From the NCBI GenBank assembly GCA_900113385.1, contig FOPE01000024.1:1-46396 (forward strand): DNA of 46,396 nt, given 5' to 3'. The position numbers and the translations under genes are program-made. Source of the stretch: Lachnospiraceae bacterium C7 (lineage in GTDB: Bacteria; Bacillota; Clostridia; Lachnospirales; Lachnospiraceae). Position 1 is the first letter of the stretch; each line of letters starts with the position of its first letter. The notes below the pieces were generated by a model, which did no database searches, had not been told where the DNA came from, and was given only the letters and a program-made list of their open reading frames with translations. Positions 17,055-25,064 of the stretch are shown in pieces.

Positions 17055-17211
17055 GATTGTACGCTCCTTTTTTGCTACATTTTGTAGTTACTATAGGTGC
17101 GGGACGGAAAACTTTTTTACTTTAACTTTTATTGATAAAGTAAAAAATAATTGTTAATACTGTTTGTTAATACGTTAATACATGATTTTTTATTAATCCT
17201 GTTTCATTAAA

Positions 17212-17503
17212 AAAGCCCCTCTAGCAATCTTATCGATCACTAGAGGGGCGAGAATTCTTGTTTCCCGCGGTACCACCCGCTTTGAAAAATATTAAAGATA
17301 ATCTATTTTTCCACTCAAAGTACGTAACGTGCACAATTCGAACAAACCTACTTAGCTAACTAGTATATACGCTTTGTTCAGTTCATCAGCTCCGGCAGTG
17401 TTCCCACAAGTTTCTCTTTCAAACAACGCTCTCAGTCGGTGACGTTGTATTCCTGTCGACGTCTAAAACTTGGAGTCTCCTTCAACGCTTTTTTCTTTAT
17501 CTT
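17212..17503 (-). promoter_or_regulatory. T-box riboswitch controlling aspS-gatCAB
   Basis: The minus-strand leader contains the T-box core GGGTGGTACCGCGGG (17278-17264). It is followed by a strong intrinsic terminator whose arms AGCCCCTCTAG and CTAGAGGGGCT (17250-17213) run into a T tract. A stem III-like AAAAATA/TATTTTT helix sits just upstream. Uncharged tRNA pairing with the TGGT bulge would stabilise the antiterminator and allow transcription. The stem I region (about 17490-17370) holds helices CAAGTTT/AAACTTG and GACGT/ACGTC. I could not fix the specifier: AAC (Asn) triplets occur at 17402-17400, 17383-17381 and 17378-17376, and a GAC (Asp) near 17436. Confidence 0.93.
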
Positions 17504-17509
17504 GTTTCT

Positions 17510-17539
17510 TTTATATCACAACACTTTTTAACTTGTCAA
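17510..17539 (-). promoter_or_regulatory. Sigma-A promoter of the T-box/aspS operon
   Basis: TTGACA (17539-17534) and TATAAA (17515-17510) with an 18-bp spacer on the minus strand. It places the transcript start at about 17503, just before stem I of the T-box. Confidence 0.85.
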
Positions 17540-17621
17540 CACTTTTTTTGTTTTTTTTATTTTTTTCAATTAAAAAGTTAAGTTTTTACAAACCGTTCCG
17601 ATATATTAATTAGAAACAAAA

Positions 17622-17639
17622 GTAGGATTTAAATCCTAC
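17622..17639. repeat. Perfect 18-bp palindrome
   Basis: GTAGGATTTAAATCCTAC is fully symmetric. It lies in the 190-bp gap between the lacI 3' end and the aspS promoter. It could be an operator or the first hairpin of a plus-strand RNA ending at 17775. Confidence 0.6.
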
Positions 17640-17730
17640 GAAATCTTTCAGTTATAGGACTAAGAGGTTATTGTTTCTTAAACAATTGCTAATTTTCCTT
17701 ATTTTGAAAGTTTTCCTTAATACCTTTCTC

Positions 17731-18843
17731 CTAAAACCCTTTTGAGAGAGAGCCCTTTGACCCAGGGCTCTTTTTCATGTTTACTTTTATTTGGATTTCA
17801 GTGTTTTGGGACACAGTATCTCTTTCAATTATCTTTATTGGCAACCTTATATCCTTGTCTACAGACAATTTCCCATCTAATATTTTCATAATCTCTTCTA
17901 CACTTTTAATTCCCTTCAAAGTGATTTCTTGATGGACGGTTGTAAGCCTTGGTCTAATCATGCTTGCCATATTTACATCATCAAATCCTGCTATAGAAAC
18001 ATCTTGTGGAATTTTATAACCTGCATCTAAAAAGATGTTCATACTCTCAATAGCTAACATATCTGATGTAAAAAATAACGCACTACAATTGCCAAAATCA
18101 TTTTTTGCAATTTCTAAAATTTGTTTTTTTCTTTCCCTATCATCTAGACTTAGTTTAAATACCCTTTTTTGTGCACTTACACAATTTGCATTAGGTATAA
18201 CTTTGGCTTCTTCTAAGGCCCCTAGATAGCCTCTTTTTCTTGCCTCGTTAATATAAACTATATCTTTTTCTTTGTCGCTTTGACTAAGTTCAACAAATCC
18301 AATCCGTTTGTGGCCCTTTGACAGTAAATATTTGGTCATTTCGTAACCACCTTCTAGGTCACGAAGTCCTATATTCACATATCTCTCATCTGTTTTCTTG
18401 AAGCAAGTATCAATAGTCACGATTGGCACGTCTAATCTTGCTTTTAGAGTGTAATACATATCTCTTTCTGCACCAAGCAAAATTATTCCTTCTACATTCC
18501 ACGCTAATGCCATCTTGATGCATTTTTGTGAATCAGTAGTGGTACATAACATGACATAATATCCATACTTTGCTACTTCTTGCTCTATAGATTCCATAAC
18601 AGAACCACAGAATGGATTGTGAATGGTTCCGTCGTCATAAGCTATTACAACTGCAATAATCTTAGATCCACATTTTCCTAAGAGCCTTGCTCCCATATTA
18701 GAAACGTAGTTGGATCTTTTTAGTTCTTCATTCACACGAGCACATGTTGCTGCCGAAACTTTATTAGTGCGTCCATGAATCACATTTGCAACAGTTGTTG
18801 GACTAACTCCAACTTTTTCAGCTACTTCCCTTAAAGTAATCAT
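17731..18843 (-). CDS. LacI-family transcriptional regulator
   Basis: The 370-residue protein has an N-terminal LacI helix-turn-helix and hinge (1-58: TLREVAEKVGVSPTTVANVIHGR, 'KVSAATCARV') and a periplasmic-binding-like sensor domain (60-345) with the usual 'ALFFTSDMLAIESMNIFLDAGYKIPQDVSIAGFDD' region in abbreviated match. The ligand cannot be told, and no sugar-uptake genes adjoin it. The last about 25 residues (from NTEIQIKVNM to SKGF) lie beyond the normal family end and are encoded across a plus-strand terminator hairpin, so this tail is probably a fortuitous extension. AAAGGA precedes ATG 18843 at about 11 bases. A clear promoter lies at 18891-18920. Operator targets are unknown. Confidence 0.9.
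   Translation of the reverse strand: MITLREVAEKVGVSPTTVANVIHGRTNKVSAATCARVNEELKRSNYVSNMGARLLGKCGSKIIAVVIAYDDGTIHNPFCGSVMESIEQEVAKYGYYVMLCTTTDSQKCIKMALAWNVEGIILLGAERDMYYTLKARLDVPIVTIDTCFKKTDERYVNIGLRDLEGGYEMTKYLLSKGHKRIGFVELSQSDKEKDIVYINEARKRGYLGALEEAKVIPNANCVSAQKRVFKLSLDDRERKKQILEIAKNDFGNCSALFFTSDMLAIESMNIFLDAGYKIPQDVSIAGFDDVNMASMIRPRLTTVHQEITLKGIKSVEEIMKILDGKLSVDKDIRLPIKIIERDTVSQNTEIQIKVNMKKSPGSKGSLSKGF
17749..17775 (+). terminator. Plus-strand terminator inside the 3' end of lacI
   Basis: AGAGCCCT (17749-17756) and AGGGCTCT (17764-17771) with a 7-base loop run into TTTTT on the plus strand. No T run follows on the minus strand, so it does not serve lacI. No plus-strand gene precedes it. 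Confidence 0.65.
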
Positions 18844-18890
18844 AATTACTATAGTCCTTTCTAGTGATAGATAGTTTCGGCCCTTATTTT

Positions 18891-18920
18891 ATTCTATTTT
18901 CTTCTCCCCAACATTTTCAA
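18891..18920 (-). promoter_or_regulatory. Promoter of the lacI-family gene
   Basis: TTGAAA (18920-18915) and TAGAAT (18896-18891), 18-bp spacer, minus strand. This leaves a leader of about 40 bases. Confidence 0.65.
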
Positions 18921-19505
18921 GTTTTTGCCCCGCCTACAATTTGCTTAGAGACGTAGGTCATATCGCCTGAGATATACTAGTTTCCTCCTTCCCCATTTAC
19001 CTTTTTAGGAAAAACACTCTAAAGCAGTTGATAAATTATACACTCCCACTCTTCCACCAACTTTTTTAGTTTCTGTTTTTCTTTTACTTCTCCAATTGTT
19101 TTCCAATTGAGATTTATTAACTCTTAAATTGCAACTTTTTAGATGGCAATGTAACTTGAGCTTGAAACTCTTAATAATTAAACTTCGTCTTCGAAGGTTG
19201 CAAATGAAAAAACTTTCAAACAACATAAATAGCTCAAAAAAGATGCCGGATTAACTTCAATTGACTCTATTAGTTCTTCAAAGCAAAAGGTGCAATATGA
19301 GTATCAAAATAATGCCTTTGCTTAGTCATTGAATTTTTCCAACTTCCTTGTATAGTAAAATTGTCATTCCGTGACTCACAATTCTGTGACTTGCGCATAA
19401 AAAACAGCTAGCTAAAAGCATGGAATATATAAAAAGCATTCTAGTAAGTAATTCCTTTTTATAATTCTACAATCTAGCTATGCAATAAAAATAATGTGTA
19501 ATTAT
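18921..19505. other. Long gene-free intergenic region
   Basis: About 585 bp with no credible gene. A 73-codon minus-strand frame (19005-19226) has no ribosome site at its start and an unnatural Arg/Lys/Ser-rich composition. Short dyads are present (CCTAC/GTAGG around 18935-18955, CTTCGAAG near 19187). The best structure is the nested hairpin listed at 19256-19338. The region may be decayed sequence or may encode a small RNA. Confidence 0.5.
19256..19338 (+). other. Nested two-part hairpin followed by a T run (possible small RNA 3' end)
   Basis: TTCAATTGACT (19256-19266) pairs with AGTCATTGAA (19324-19333) with one bulge. Inside it AAGCAAAAGGTGC (19281-19293) pairs with GCCTTTGCTT (19314-19323) with bulges. 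TTTTT follows directly at 19334. The orientation is plus; there is no T run on the minus strand. Confidence 0.4.
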
Positions 19506-19934
19506 CTATTTTTTTATCTCATTAATCAATTTAAGAATTTTAACCTCATAAAAAACCGCTATAATAACAACTAAAGCCACAACTACTAAGCTGTAAATAG
19601 CGTCCATTTGATATCCGAAAGCATCAGATACGCATGGGACTAAAAGACTCGCTGTAAAAACCACTTTAACAAGTCTTATAAGTCTTATAGAATATTTTCT
19701 AATTTTACCAATGCAAACCTCTGGGTCTAATGCATTAAGTCTTTCTGGATAGCATGAAAGCATACTTAATCCTGTATATACTAAAATAGCTACCAATAAA
19801 TTCAGTATAAGTGTCAATGGATTTACTCTGTAATAATATCCATAATATATTTGCAATCCACAATATGCAATTCCTAATATTGCACATATTATCTCAATTG
19901 TAACTGCCGCCACAGTCATATCTCTTTTTCTCAT
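19506..19934 (-). CDS. Small integral membrane protein, unknown
   Basis: The 142-residue product has four predicted membrane helices (about 10-30, 38-60, 85-105 and 112-133) and a basic N terminus, with a short loop between helices 2 and 3 containing PERLNALDPE and basic residues. I do not recognise a family. I chose ATG 19934 (MRKRDMTV): AGAGGA lies seven bases upstream, while the upstream in-frame start at 19973 has no ribosome site. It is divergent from asnA with about 200 bp between them. Downstream (toward 19250) no terminator was found. Confidence 0.6.
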   Translation of the reverse strand: MRKRDMTVAAVTIEIICAILGIAYCGLQIYYGYYYRVNPLTLILNLLVAILVYTGLSMLSCYPERLNALDPEVCIGKIRKYSIRLIRLVKVVFTASLLVPCVSDAFGYQMDAIYSLVVVALVVIIAVFYEVKILKLINEIKK

Positions 19935-20082
19935 ATTTTTTCCTCTTCGTACCAATTTTTTCATGTTGCTCAAATAATCTAGTTACATTTAATTGCACAA
20001 CAATATAATAACATAAAAACATAAAAAAGTGCGCACAATTTACCGATTATTTAATTTGGTATCTTCATTTTCTTAATAATTA

Positions 20083-20091
20083 TGTTATAAT
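20083..20091 (+). promoter_or_regulatory. Extended -10 promoter of asnA
   Basis: TGTTATAAT gives a consensus TATAAT (20086-20091) with an upstream TG. The -35 is poor (TTCATT, 20064-20069, 16-bp spacer). Start of transcription is expected near 20098. Confidence 0.55.
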
Positions 20092-20152
20092 TATCTAGTT
20101 AATACAGTTGATACATGATTATTTTAAATTTTTTAAAATAAAAGGAGCAAAT

Positions 20153-21163
20153 ATGGAAAATTTAATTTTACCTAGGGATTATGAACCACAACTTGACTTA
20201 CACGATACTCAATTAGCTATTAAAACTGTAAAGGATTTCTTCCAAGGAATGCTTGCACAGCGTTTAAATCTTACTCGTGTATCTGCACCACTTTTTGTTG
20301 ATAAGGCTTCAGGTCTTAACGATAACTTAAACGGTGTAGAGCGTCCTGTTGGTTTTGATATTAAAGCAGAAGACAACAGAGAGGCTGAAGTTGTTCAGTC
20401 CCTTGCTAAATGGAAACGTTTTGCATTGAAAAAATATTGTTTTTCTCACGGCGAAGGAATCTACACTGATATGAATGCTATTCGTCGAGATGAAGATCTT
20501 GATAACATCCACTCTGTTTTCGTTGATCAGTGGGATTGGGAAAAAGTTATTTCAAAAGAAGAAAGAAATATTGATTTCTTAAAAGATACTGTTAGAACAG
20601 TTTATAAATGTCTTAGAAAGACAGAATTATTCATGTCAATTCAGTATGATTATATTGACTTAATTTTACCTAAAAACATTTTCTTTATTACTACTCAGGA
20701 ACTTGCTGATATGTTCCCTGATAACACACCAAAGGAAAGAGAATACTACATCACTAAAGCTAAAGGTGCTGTTTGTTTACTCCAAATCGGTGACAAATTA
20801 GAAAATGGTGAACCACATGATGGACGTGCTCCAGACTATGATGATTGGTCTCTTAATGCTGATATCCTAGTTTATTACCCAGTTCTTGACATTGCTCTTG
20901 AGCTTTCATCTATGGGTATCCGTGTTGATAAGACTGCACTTGAATCACAGCTTAAAAAAGCAAAATGTGAGGATCGTGCTAAATTACCATTCCACAAAGC
21001 TGTTCTTAACAATGAGCTTCCACTTACTATTGGTGGCGGAATTGGTCAATCTCGTATGTGTATGTTTTTCCTCAGAAAAGCTCACATCGGAGAGGTTCAA
21101 AGTTCTCTTTGGCCTGAAGAGATGCTTAAACAATGTAAAGCAGCCGGCATGCAAATTTTATAA
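20153..21163 (+). CDS. asnA: Aspartate-ammonia ligase (ammonia-dependent asparagine synthetase)
   Basis: AsnA makes free L-asparagine from aspartate, ammonia and ATP through an aspartyl-adenylate. It is a class II synthetase-like fold. The 336-residue product has the family blocks 'RLNLTRVSAPLFVD', 'GLNDNLNGVERPV', 'RWKRFALKKY'-like LAKWKRFALKKY, GEGIYTDMNAIRRDED, 'HSVFVDQWDWEKVI' and the C-terminal GGGIGQSRMCMFFL. I chose ATG 20153 (MENLILPRDYEPQ), which follows AAGGAG, over an ATG 45 bp upstream with no ribosome site. It is monocistronic, with its own promoter and terminator. With the T-box aspS-gatCAB nearby the cell has both tRNA-bound and free asparagine synthesis. Confidence 0.97.
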   Translation: MENLILPRDYEPQLDLHDTQLAIKTVKDFFQGMLAQRLNLTRVSAPLFVDKASGLNDNLNGVERPVGFDIKAEDNREAEVVQSLAKWKRFALKKYCFSHGEGIYTDMNAIRRDEDLDNIHSVFVDQWDWEKVISKEERNIDFLKDTVRTVYKCLRKTELFMSIQYDYIDLILPKNIFFITTQELADMFPDNTPKEREYYITKAKGAVCLLQIGDKLENGEPHDGRAPDYDDWSLNADILVYYPVLDIALELSSMGIRVDKTALESQLKKAKCEDRAKLPFHKAVLNNELPLTIGGGIGQSRMCMFFLRKAHIGEVQSSLWPEEMLKQCKAAGMQIL

Positions 21164-21188
21164 TTAATTTATAATATCAGGTATTAAA

Positions 21189-21227
21189 AAAACTAGCTCC
21201 TTAACTAATATGTAGGGAGCTAGTTTT
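21189..21227. terminator. Bidirectional terminator between asnA and nadE
   Basis: AAACTAGCTCC and GGGAGCTAGTTT form a long stem with a 10-base loop. T runs follow on both strands, ending the convergent asnA (+) and nadE (-) transcripts. Confidence 0.88.
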
Positions 21228-21299
21228 TATTTTGTTTACTTGTATCATTTATATTTGTTTGTATTTATTTGTCTATATTTATTTATCTTGTATTTATAC

Positions 21300-23216
21300 T
21301 TATGCTTCTTCAAGATTTTCTACTTCATCTAACCAAATTCTTGAACATGCATCAGATGGCATTCTTAAATCACCTCGTGGTGAAACTGCTACTGAACCAA
21401 CTTTTGGTCCATCTGGTAAACATGAACGTTTAAATTGCTGTGCAAAGAATCTTCTGTAGAATGATTTCAACCATTTTTTAATAAAAATGCTGTCATATTT
21501 TCCTCTAAAAGCAATTAAAGCTAATCTATATACTTTTTCTGGTCTAAATCCGCATCTCAAAATGTTATACATGAAGAAATCATGCAATTCATATGGTCCT
21601 ACAAGGTCTTCTGTCTTTTGAGAAATTTGTCCTTCTTCTGGTGGTAATAACTCTGGAGAAACTGGAGTATCTAAAATATCTAATAAAGTATATTTTAATC
21701 CTTCATCTCCACAAGTATCTGCATAATATCTTACAAGATATCTTACTAATGTCTTAGGAATTGAGGCATTTACGGCATACATTGACATATGATCTCCATT
21801 GTATGTTGCCCATCCTAAAGCAAGCTCTGATAAATCACCTGTACCTATTACTAAACCACCAATTTTATTAGCTACATCCATAAGAATCTGAGTTCTTTCT
21901 CTAGCCTGTCCATTCTCATATGTAACATCATGTACACTTGGATCTTGTCCTATATCTCTAAAATGTACATTGACAGAATCTACAATACTAATTTCTCTAA
22001 ACTCTGCTCCTAATTTTTGGATTAAGTTAACAGCGTTATCATATGTTCTATCAGTTGTACCAAAACCAGGCATTGTGATTGCTACGATATTTTTTCTAGG
22101 AAGTCCTAATAAATCAAAAGCTTTAACAGATACAAGTAAAGCAAGTGTTGAATCAAGTCCACCTGAAATACCTACAACAACTGATTTACATCTGGTGTGC
22201 TCAAGTCTTTTCTTAAGTCCCATTGCCTGAATGTGTAAGATTTCTTCGCATCGTTTATCTCTAAATGCTTGATTACTTGGAACAAATGGCATTGGATCAA
22301 CATATCGTGTAATAGATGTATTACTTTTTTGTAAATGGAAGCTTACAACCTTATGAGTGTTATTAACCTCAAATGTTGACATTCTTCTTCTTTCTTCTTC
22401 AAGTTTTTCTACATCTATCTCTGTATATATTGTTTCATTTTCAAAACGTTTTGCTTCTTTTAATACGCTTCCATTTTCTGCAATAATATTGTGAGCTGAA
22501 TATACAACATCACCTGTAGACTCACCGTCACCAGCAGAGGCATAAATATAGCCACAAATAAGTCTAGCTGATTGTCCACTAATCAATTGCTGTCTGTACA
22601 TGTCTTTACCTGTAATTTCATCTGAAGCTGAAAGGTTAGCAATAATTGTAGCACCTGACATTGCATGAGCTATACTTGGTGGATTTGGTGTCCATACATC
22701 TTCACAAATTTCAGCTGATACCTTAATTTTAGGCATTTCTAAACATTGTAAGATGATGTCTGTAGAAACAGGTACATCCTCGCCATTTTTAAATTTAATT
22801 ACTTCATTTACATTTTTTCCACTTGCAAAGTATCTGCCTTCGTAAAATTCATTATATGTTGGCAAGTATACTTTTGGAATAAGTGCAAGCAAATCGCCTC
22901 TAGAAATAGCAGCTGCCATATTGTACAATTTACCATTAACTTCATAAGGCACACCAACAAAAAATAATGCATCAAGTGTCTCACTTTTTCTAACTATCTT
23001 AGATAACTCTTCTTTTGCTTCTTCTAATAAATAATCCTGTAAAAATAAATCTCCACAAGTATATCCTGTTATACAAAGTTCTGGAAAAGCAATTACTTTT
23101 GCACCATTTTCAGTGGTTTCTTCCATTAAATCTCTAATTAATTGTCCATTATATTTTGTGTCTGCAACCTTAATTTTAGGAGTAACAGCCGCAACTTTTA
23201 CAAATCCGTTTCTCAC
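21300..23216 (-). CDS. nadE: Glutamine-dependent NAD+ synthetase
   Basis: This enzyme makes NAD+ from deamido-NAD with ammonia taken from glutamine. The 638-residue protein has an N-terminal nitrilase-type glutaminase (1-290) with the Glu-Lys-Cys triad (E46 in FPELCITGY, Lys in ALIPKVYLPTYNEF, Cys in SAEICEDVW). It also has a C-terminal synthetase domain with the ATP pyrophosphatase P-loop VVGISGGLDSTLALL and the later GTGDLSELALGW motif. The GTG start at 23216 overlaps the hslO stop (GTGA), with AAGGAG about 11 bases upstream, so the two genes are translationally coupled. Length and motifs are those of the long, Gln-dependent form. The transcript ends at the terminator shared with asnA. Confidence 0.97.
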   Translation of the reverse strand: MRNGFVKVAAVTPKIKVADTKYNGQLIRDLMEETTENGAKVIAFPELCITGYTCGDLFLQDYLLEEAKEELSKIVRKSETLDALFFVGVPYEVNGKLYNMAAAISRGDLLALIPKVYLPTYNEFYEGRYFASGKNVNEVIKFKNGEDVPVSTDIILQCLEMPKIKVSAEICEDVWTPNPPSIAHAMSGATIIANLSASDEITGKDMYRQQLISGQSARLICGYIYASAGDGESTGDVVYSAHNIIAENGSVLKEAKRFENETIYTEIDVEKLEEERRRMSTFEVNNTHKVVSFHLQKSNTSITRYVDPMPFVPSNQAFRDKRCEEILHIQAMGLKKRLEHTRCKSVVVGISGGLDSTLALLVSVKAFDLLGLPRKNIVAITMPGFGTTDRTYDNAVNLIQKLGAEFREISIVDSVNVHFRDIGQDPSVHDVTYENGQARERTQILMDVANKIGGLVIGTGDLSELALGWATYNGDHMSMYAVNASIPKTLVRYLVRYYADTCGDEGLKYTLLDILDTPVSPELLPPEEGQISQKTEDLVGPYELHDFFMYNILRCGFRPEKVYRLALIAFRGKYDSIFIKKWLKSFYRRFFAQQFKRSCLPDGPKVGSVAVSPRGDLRMPSDACSRIWLDEVENLEEA

Positions 23217-24085
23217 GCTTTTCTAATCTCCTTTAATTCCTCTACACTAAACTTGTATGCTGAATTACAAAATTGACATTTTACTTCTATTTCTTCACCA
23301 TCATTAATGATGCTATCTAAATCTTTCTTGCTAATTGTTGCAATAGCTTTTGCTACTTTGTCTTTTGAACAATCGCAGTAAAATCTAGTATCCATTGTAT
23401 CTGTAATTTCAACATCAAAATCACATAAGATTTCTTTTAAGATTTCTTCAGGAGACAAGCCTCTTTCCATCATCTTTGTTACTGAATCAATATTTTTAAT
23501 TCTTTCTTCTAATTTCTCAACTACTTCATCGCTAGTAAATGGCATTAACTGGATGATAAATCCGCCTGCATCCTTTACAGAGCCGTCTTTATCTACTAAC
23601 ACACCTAAACCTACTGCTGAAGGCACCTGCTCAGATGTTGCAAAGTAGTATGTTAAATCTTCTGCAATCTCACCTGTCTGTAACTGGCACTGTCCAACAT
23701 ATGGCTCTTTTAAGCCCATATCCTTAATAACACTTAAAACACCAAGGTCTAAAGCTCCACCAACATTAAGTTTTCCATCTTCTCTAGGTGGTAAATCTAC
23801 ATTTGGATTAAGTACGCAACCTTTTACATTTCCCTTAGAGTCTGCAGTAACTGTAAGTCCTCTAATCTCGCCTGAACACTGAATCTGTAATGTTAATAAA
23901 TCTTTCTCGCCTTTTAACATACTTCCCATCATTGCTCCGCCTGATAAAAGTCTACCTAAAGCAGCTGTAGCGATTGGTGATGTATTGTGATCCTTTCTTG
24001 CTTCTTCTACTAAATCTGTTGATCTAATGGCAAATGCTCTAATGCTTGCATCAGCAGCAGTTGCACGAACTATATAATCTGACAT
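23213..24085 (-). CDS. hslO: Hsp33 redox-regulated holdase chaperone
   Basis: Hsp33 is a cytosolic chaperone switched on when oxidation releases zinc from its C-terminal cysteines. The 290-residue product has the N-terminal chaperone core (about 1-225) and the zinc motif CxC (C237, C239) with CxxC (C270, C273), 31 residues apart. All four ligands are present. AAGGAGG precedes ATG 24085. It is 33 bp behind the methyltransferase gene and overlaps nadE by four bases, giving the order methyltransferase-hslO-nadE on one strand. Confidence 0.96.
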   Translation of the reverse strand: MSDYIVRATAADASIRAFAIRSTDLVEEARKDHNTSPIATAALGRLLSGGAMMGSMLKGEKDLLTLQIQCSGEIRGLTVTADSKGNVKGCVLNPNVDLPPREDGKLNVGGALDLGVLSVIKDMGLKEPYVGQCQLQTGEIAEDLTYYFATSEQVPSAVGLGVLVDKDGSVKDAGGFIIQLMPFTSDEVVEKLEERIKNIDSVTKMMERGLSPEEILKEILCDFDVEITDTMDTRFYCDCSKDKVAKAIATISKKDLDSIINDGEEIEVKCQFCNSAYKFSVEELKEIRKA

Positions 24086-24118
24086 TTATTTTCCTCCTTA
24101 AACTTACAAATACTATTG

Positions 24119-24859
24119 CTAATTAGCTTTTCTAACAGTAAATGTTACTATTTCGCTATCTTCTTGAACTGGTTTGTCTGAATACTCTTCACTAAGTTTA
24201 ACAATTTCAAAACCAGCCTCTTTTAGCATTTCTTCAATTTCAGAAATTGAATATGCTTTTTGAAAATGTTCTTCTTCAAACTTATCAAATCTTCCATCCT
24301 CTCCTTTAATAAAAAGAGTAAGGTAGTATTCATTAATTTTTTCATCTAAGTCATAATAATTGTCCCAAATGAAACTTGATTCTTCTTGGTTCTCGGCAAA
24401 TGTATTATCAGCCATTACCTTTTCATATTTATACTCAGTATTTATGTCAAAGATAAAAACACCATCTTTTTCTAAGTACTGATTTACTTTTTTAAAAACT
24501 TGGAAAAGTTCGTCTTTTTCTAAAATGTAATTAAGACTATTACATGCACAACATACTGCATTTACCTTCCCACAAAGTTCTAACTCTCGCATATCTTGCA
24601 TCAAATAAAGTATATTTTCATTTGTGCTATTCCTAGCGATTTCAAGCATATCCATAGAGTAATCTACACCTATCGTATCAAATCCTTGATTAGCTAATGC
24701 GTCTGCTATCTTACCAGTTCCACATCCTAAATCAAGTATGGTACCTTCTTTAATACCATTTTGGTGTAAGCACGCCTTAATATACTCAATCCATTTAGAA
24801 TAAGGAACGTTATCCATGAACAAATCATATACTTGGGCAAAACTTGTATAAGCTTCCAT
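24119..24859 (-). CDS. SAM-dependent methyltransferase, class I
   Basis: The 246-residue product has a Rossmann methyltransferase fold: motif I ILDLGCGTGKIADAL (residues about 41-55), motif II acidic GVDYSMDMLEIAR, and NAVCCACNSLNYIL for motif IV. The C-terminal part (beta strands with NYYDLDEKINEYYLTLFI) resembles the YrrT/Methyltransf_25 group seen next to hslO or dnaK-type genes in clostridia. The substrate is unknown. ATG 24859 has AGGAGG upstream. It is the first gene of the short operon with hslO and nadE. Confidence 0.85.
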   Translation of the reverse strand: MEAYTSFAQVYDLFMDNVPYSKWIEYIKACLHQNGIKEGTILDLGCGTGKIADALANQGFDTIGVDYSMDMLEIARNSTNENILYLMQDMRELELCGKVNAVCCACNSLNYILEKDELFQVFKKVNQYLEKDGVFIFDINTEYKYEKVMADNTFAENQEESSFIWDNYYDLDEKINEYYLTLFIKGEDGRFDKFEEEHFQKAYSISEIEEMLKEAGFEIVKLSEEYSDKPVQEDSEIVTFTVRKAN

Positions 24860-24931
24860 AAATATGCCTCCTAACTGTCCTTTATAGTACCAATTTTTTT
24901 GTATAAAATCAAGATATCACATAGTATCTAG

Positions 24932-25009
24932 AAATTTTAATATCTGAATGCCGTATAATCTAGGCACCGTAAATTTTAATATCTGAACGCCATATAATCT
25001 TAATAGCAT
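24932..25009. repeat. Two tandem copies of a 39-bp unit
   Basis: Units 24932-24970 and 24971-25009 both start AAATTTTAATATCTGAA and share 31 of 39 positions. They lie between the methyltransferase promoter region and the mraY-like terminator. Confidence 0.85.
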
Positions 25010-25015
25010 AAAATT

Positions 25016-25063
25016 AAAAAGAAGTGGCGGTAATATTATACATATATACTGTCACTTCTTTTT
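25016..25063. terminator. Terminator of the MraY-like gene (symmetric)
   Basis: AAAAAGAAGTG and CACTTCTTTTT form the arms around a 20-odd base AT loop. The minus-strand T run immediately follows the MraY-like stop codon. Confidence 0.75.
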
Positions 25064-25064
25064 A

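Noticed and set aside
17371-17436. A firm call of an Asn or Asp specifier in the T-box
   Set aside because: Several AAC and one GAC triplet are present and I could not place the specifier loop confidently by hand.
19005-19226. 73-codon minus-strand open frame
   Set aside because: No ribosome site, basic low-complexity product, no resemblance to any family, and it lies in a structured gene-free region.
21232-21459. Plus-strand open frame over the nadE 3' end
   Set aside because: Antisense to the well-supported nadE coding end; composition of an out-of-frame shadow.
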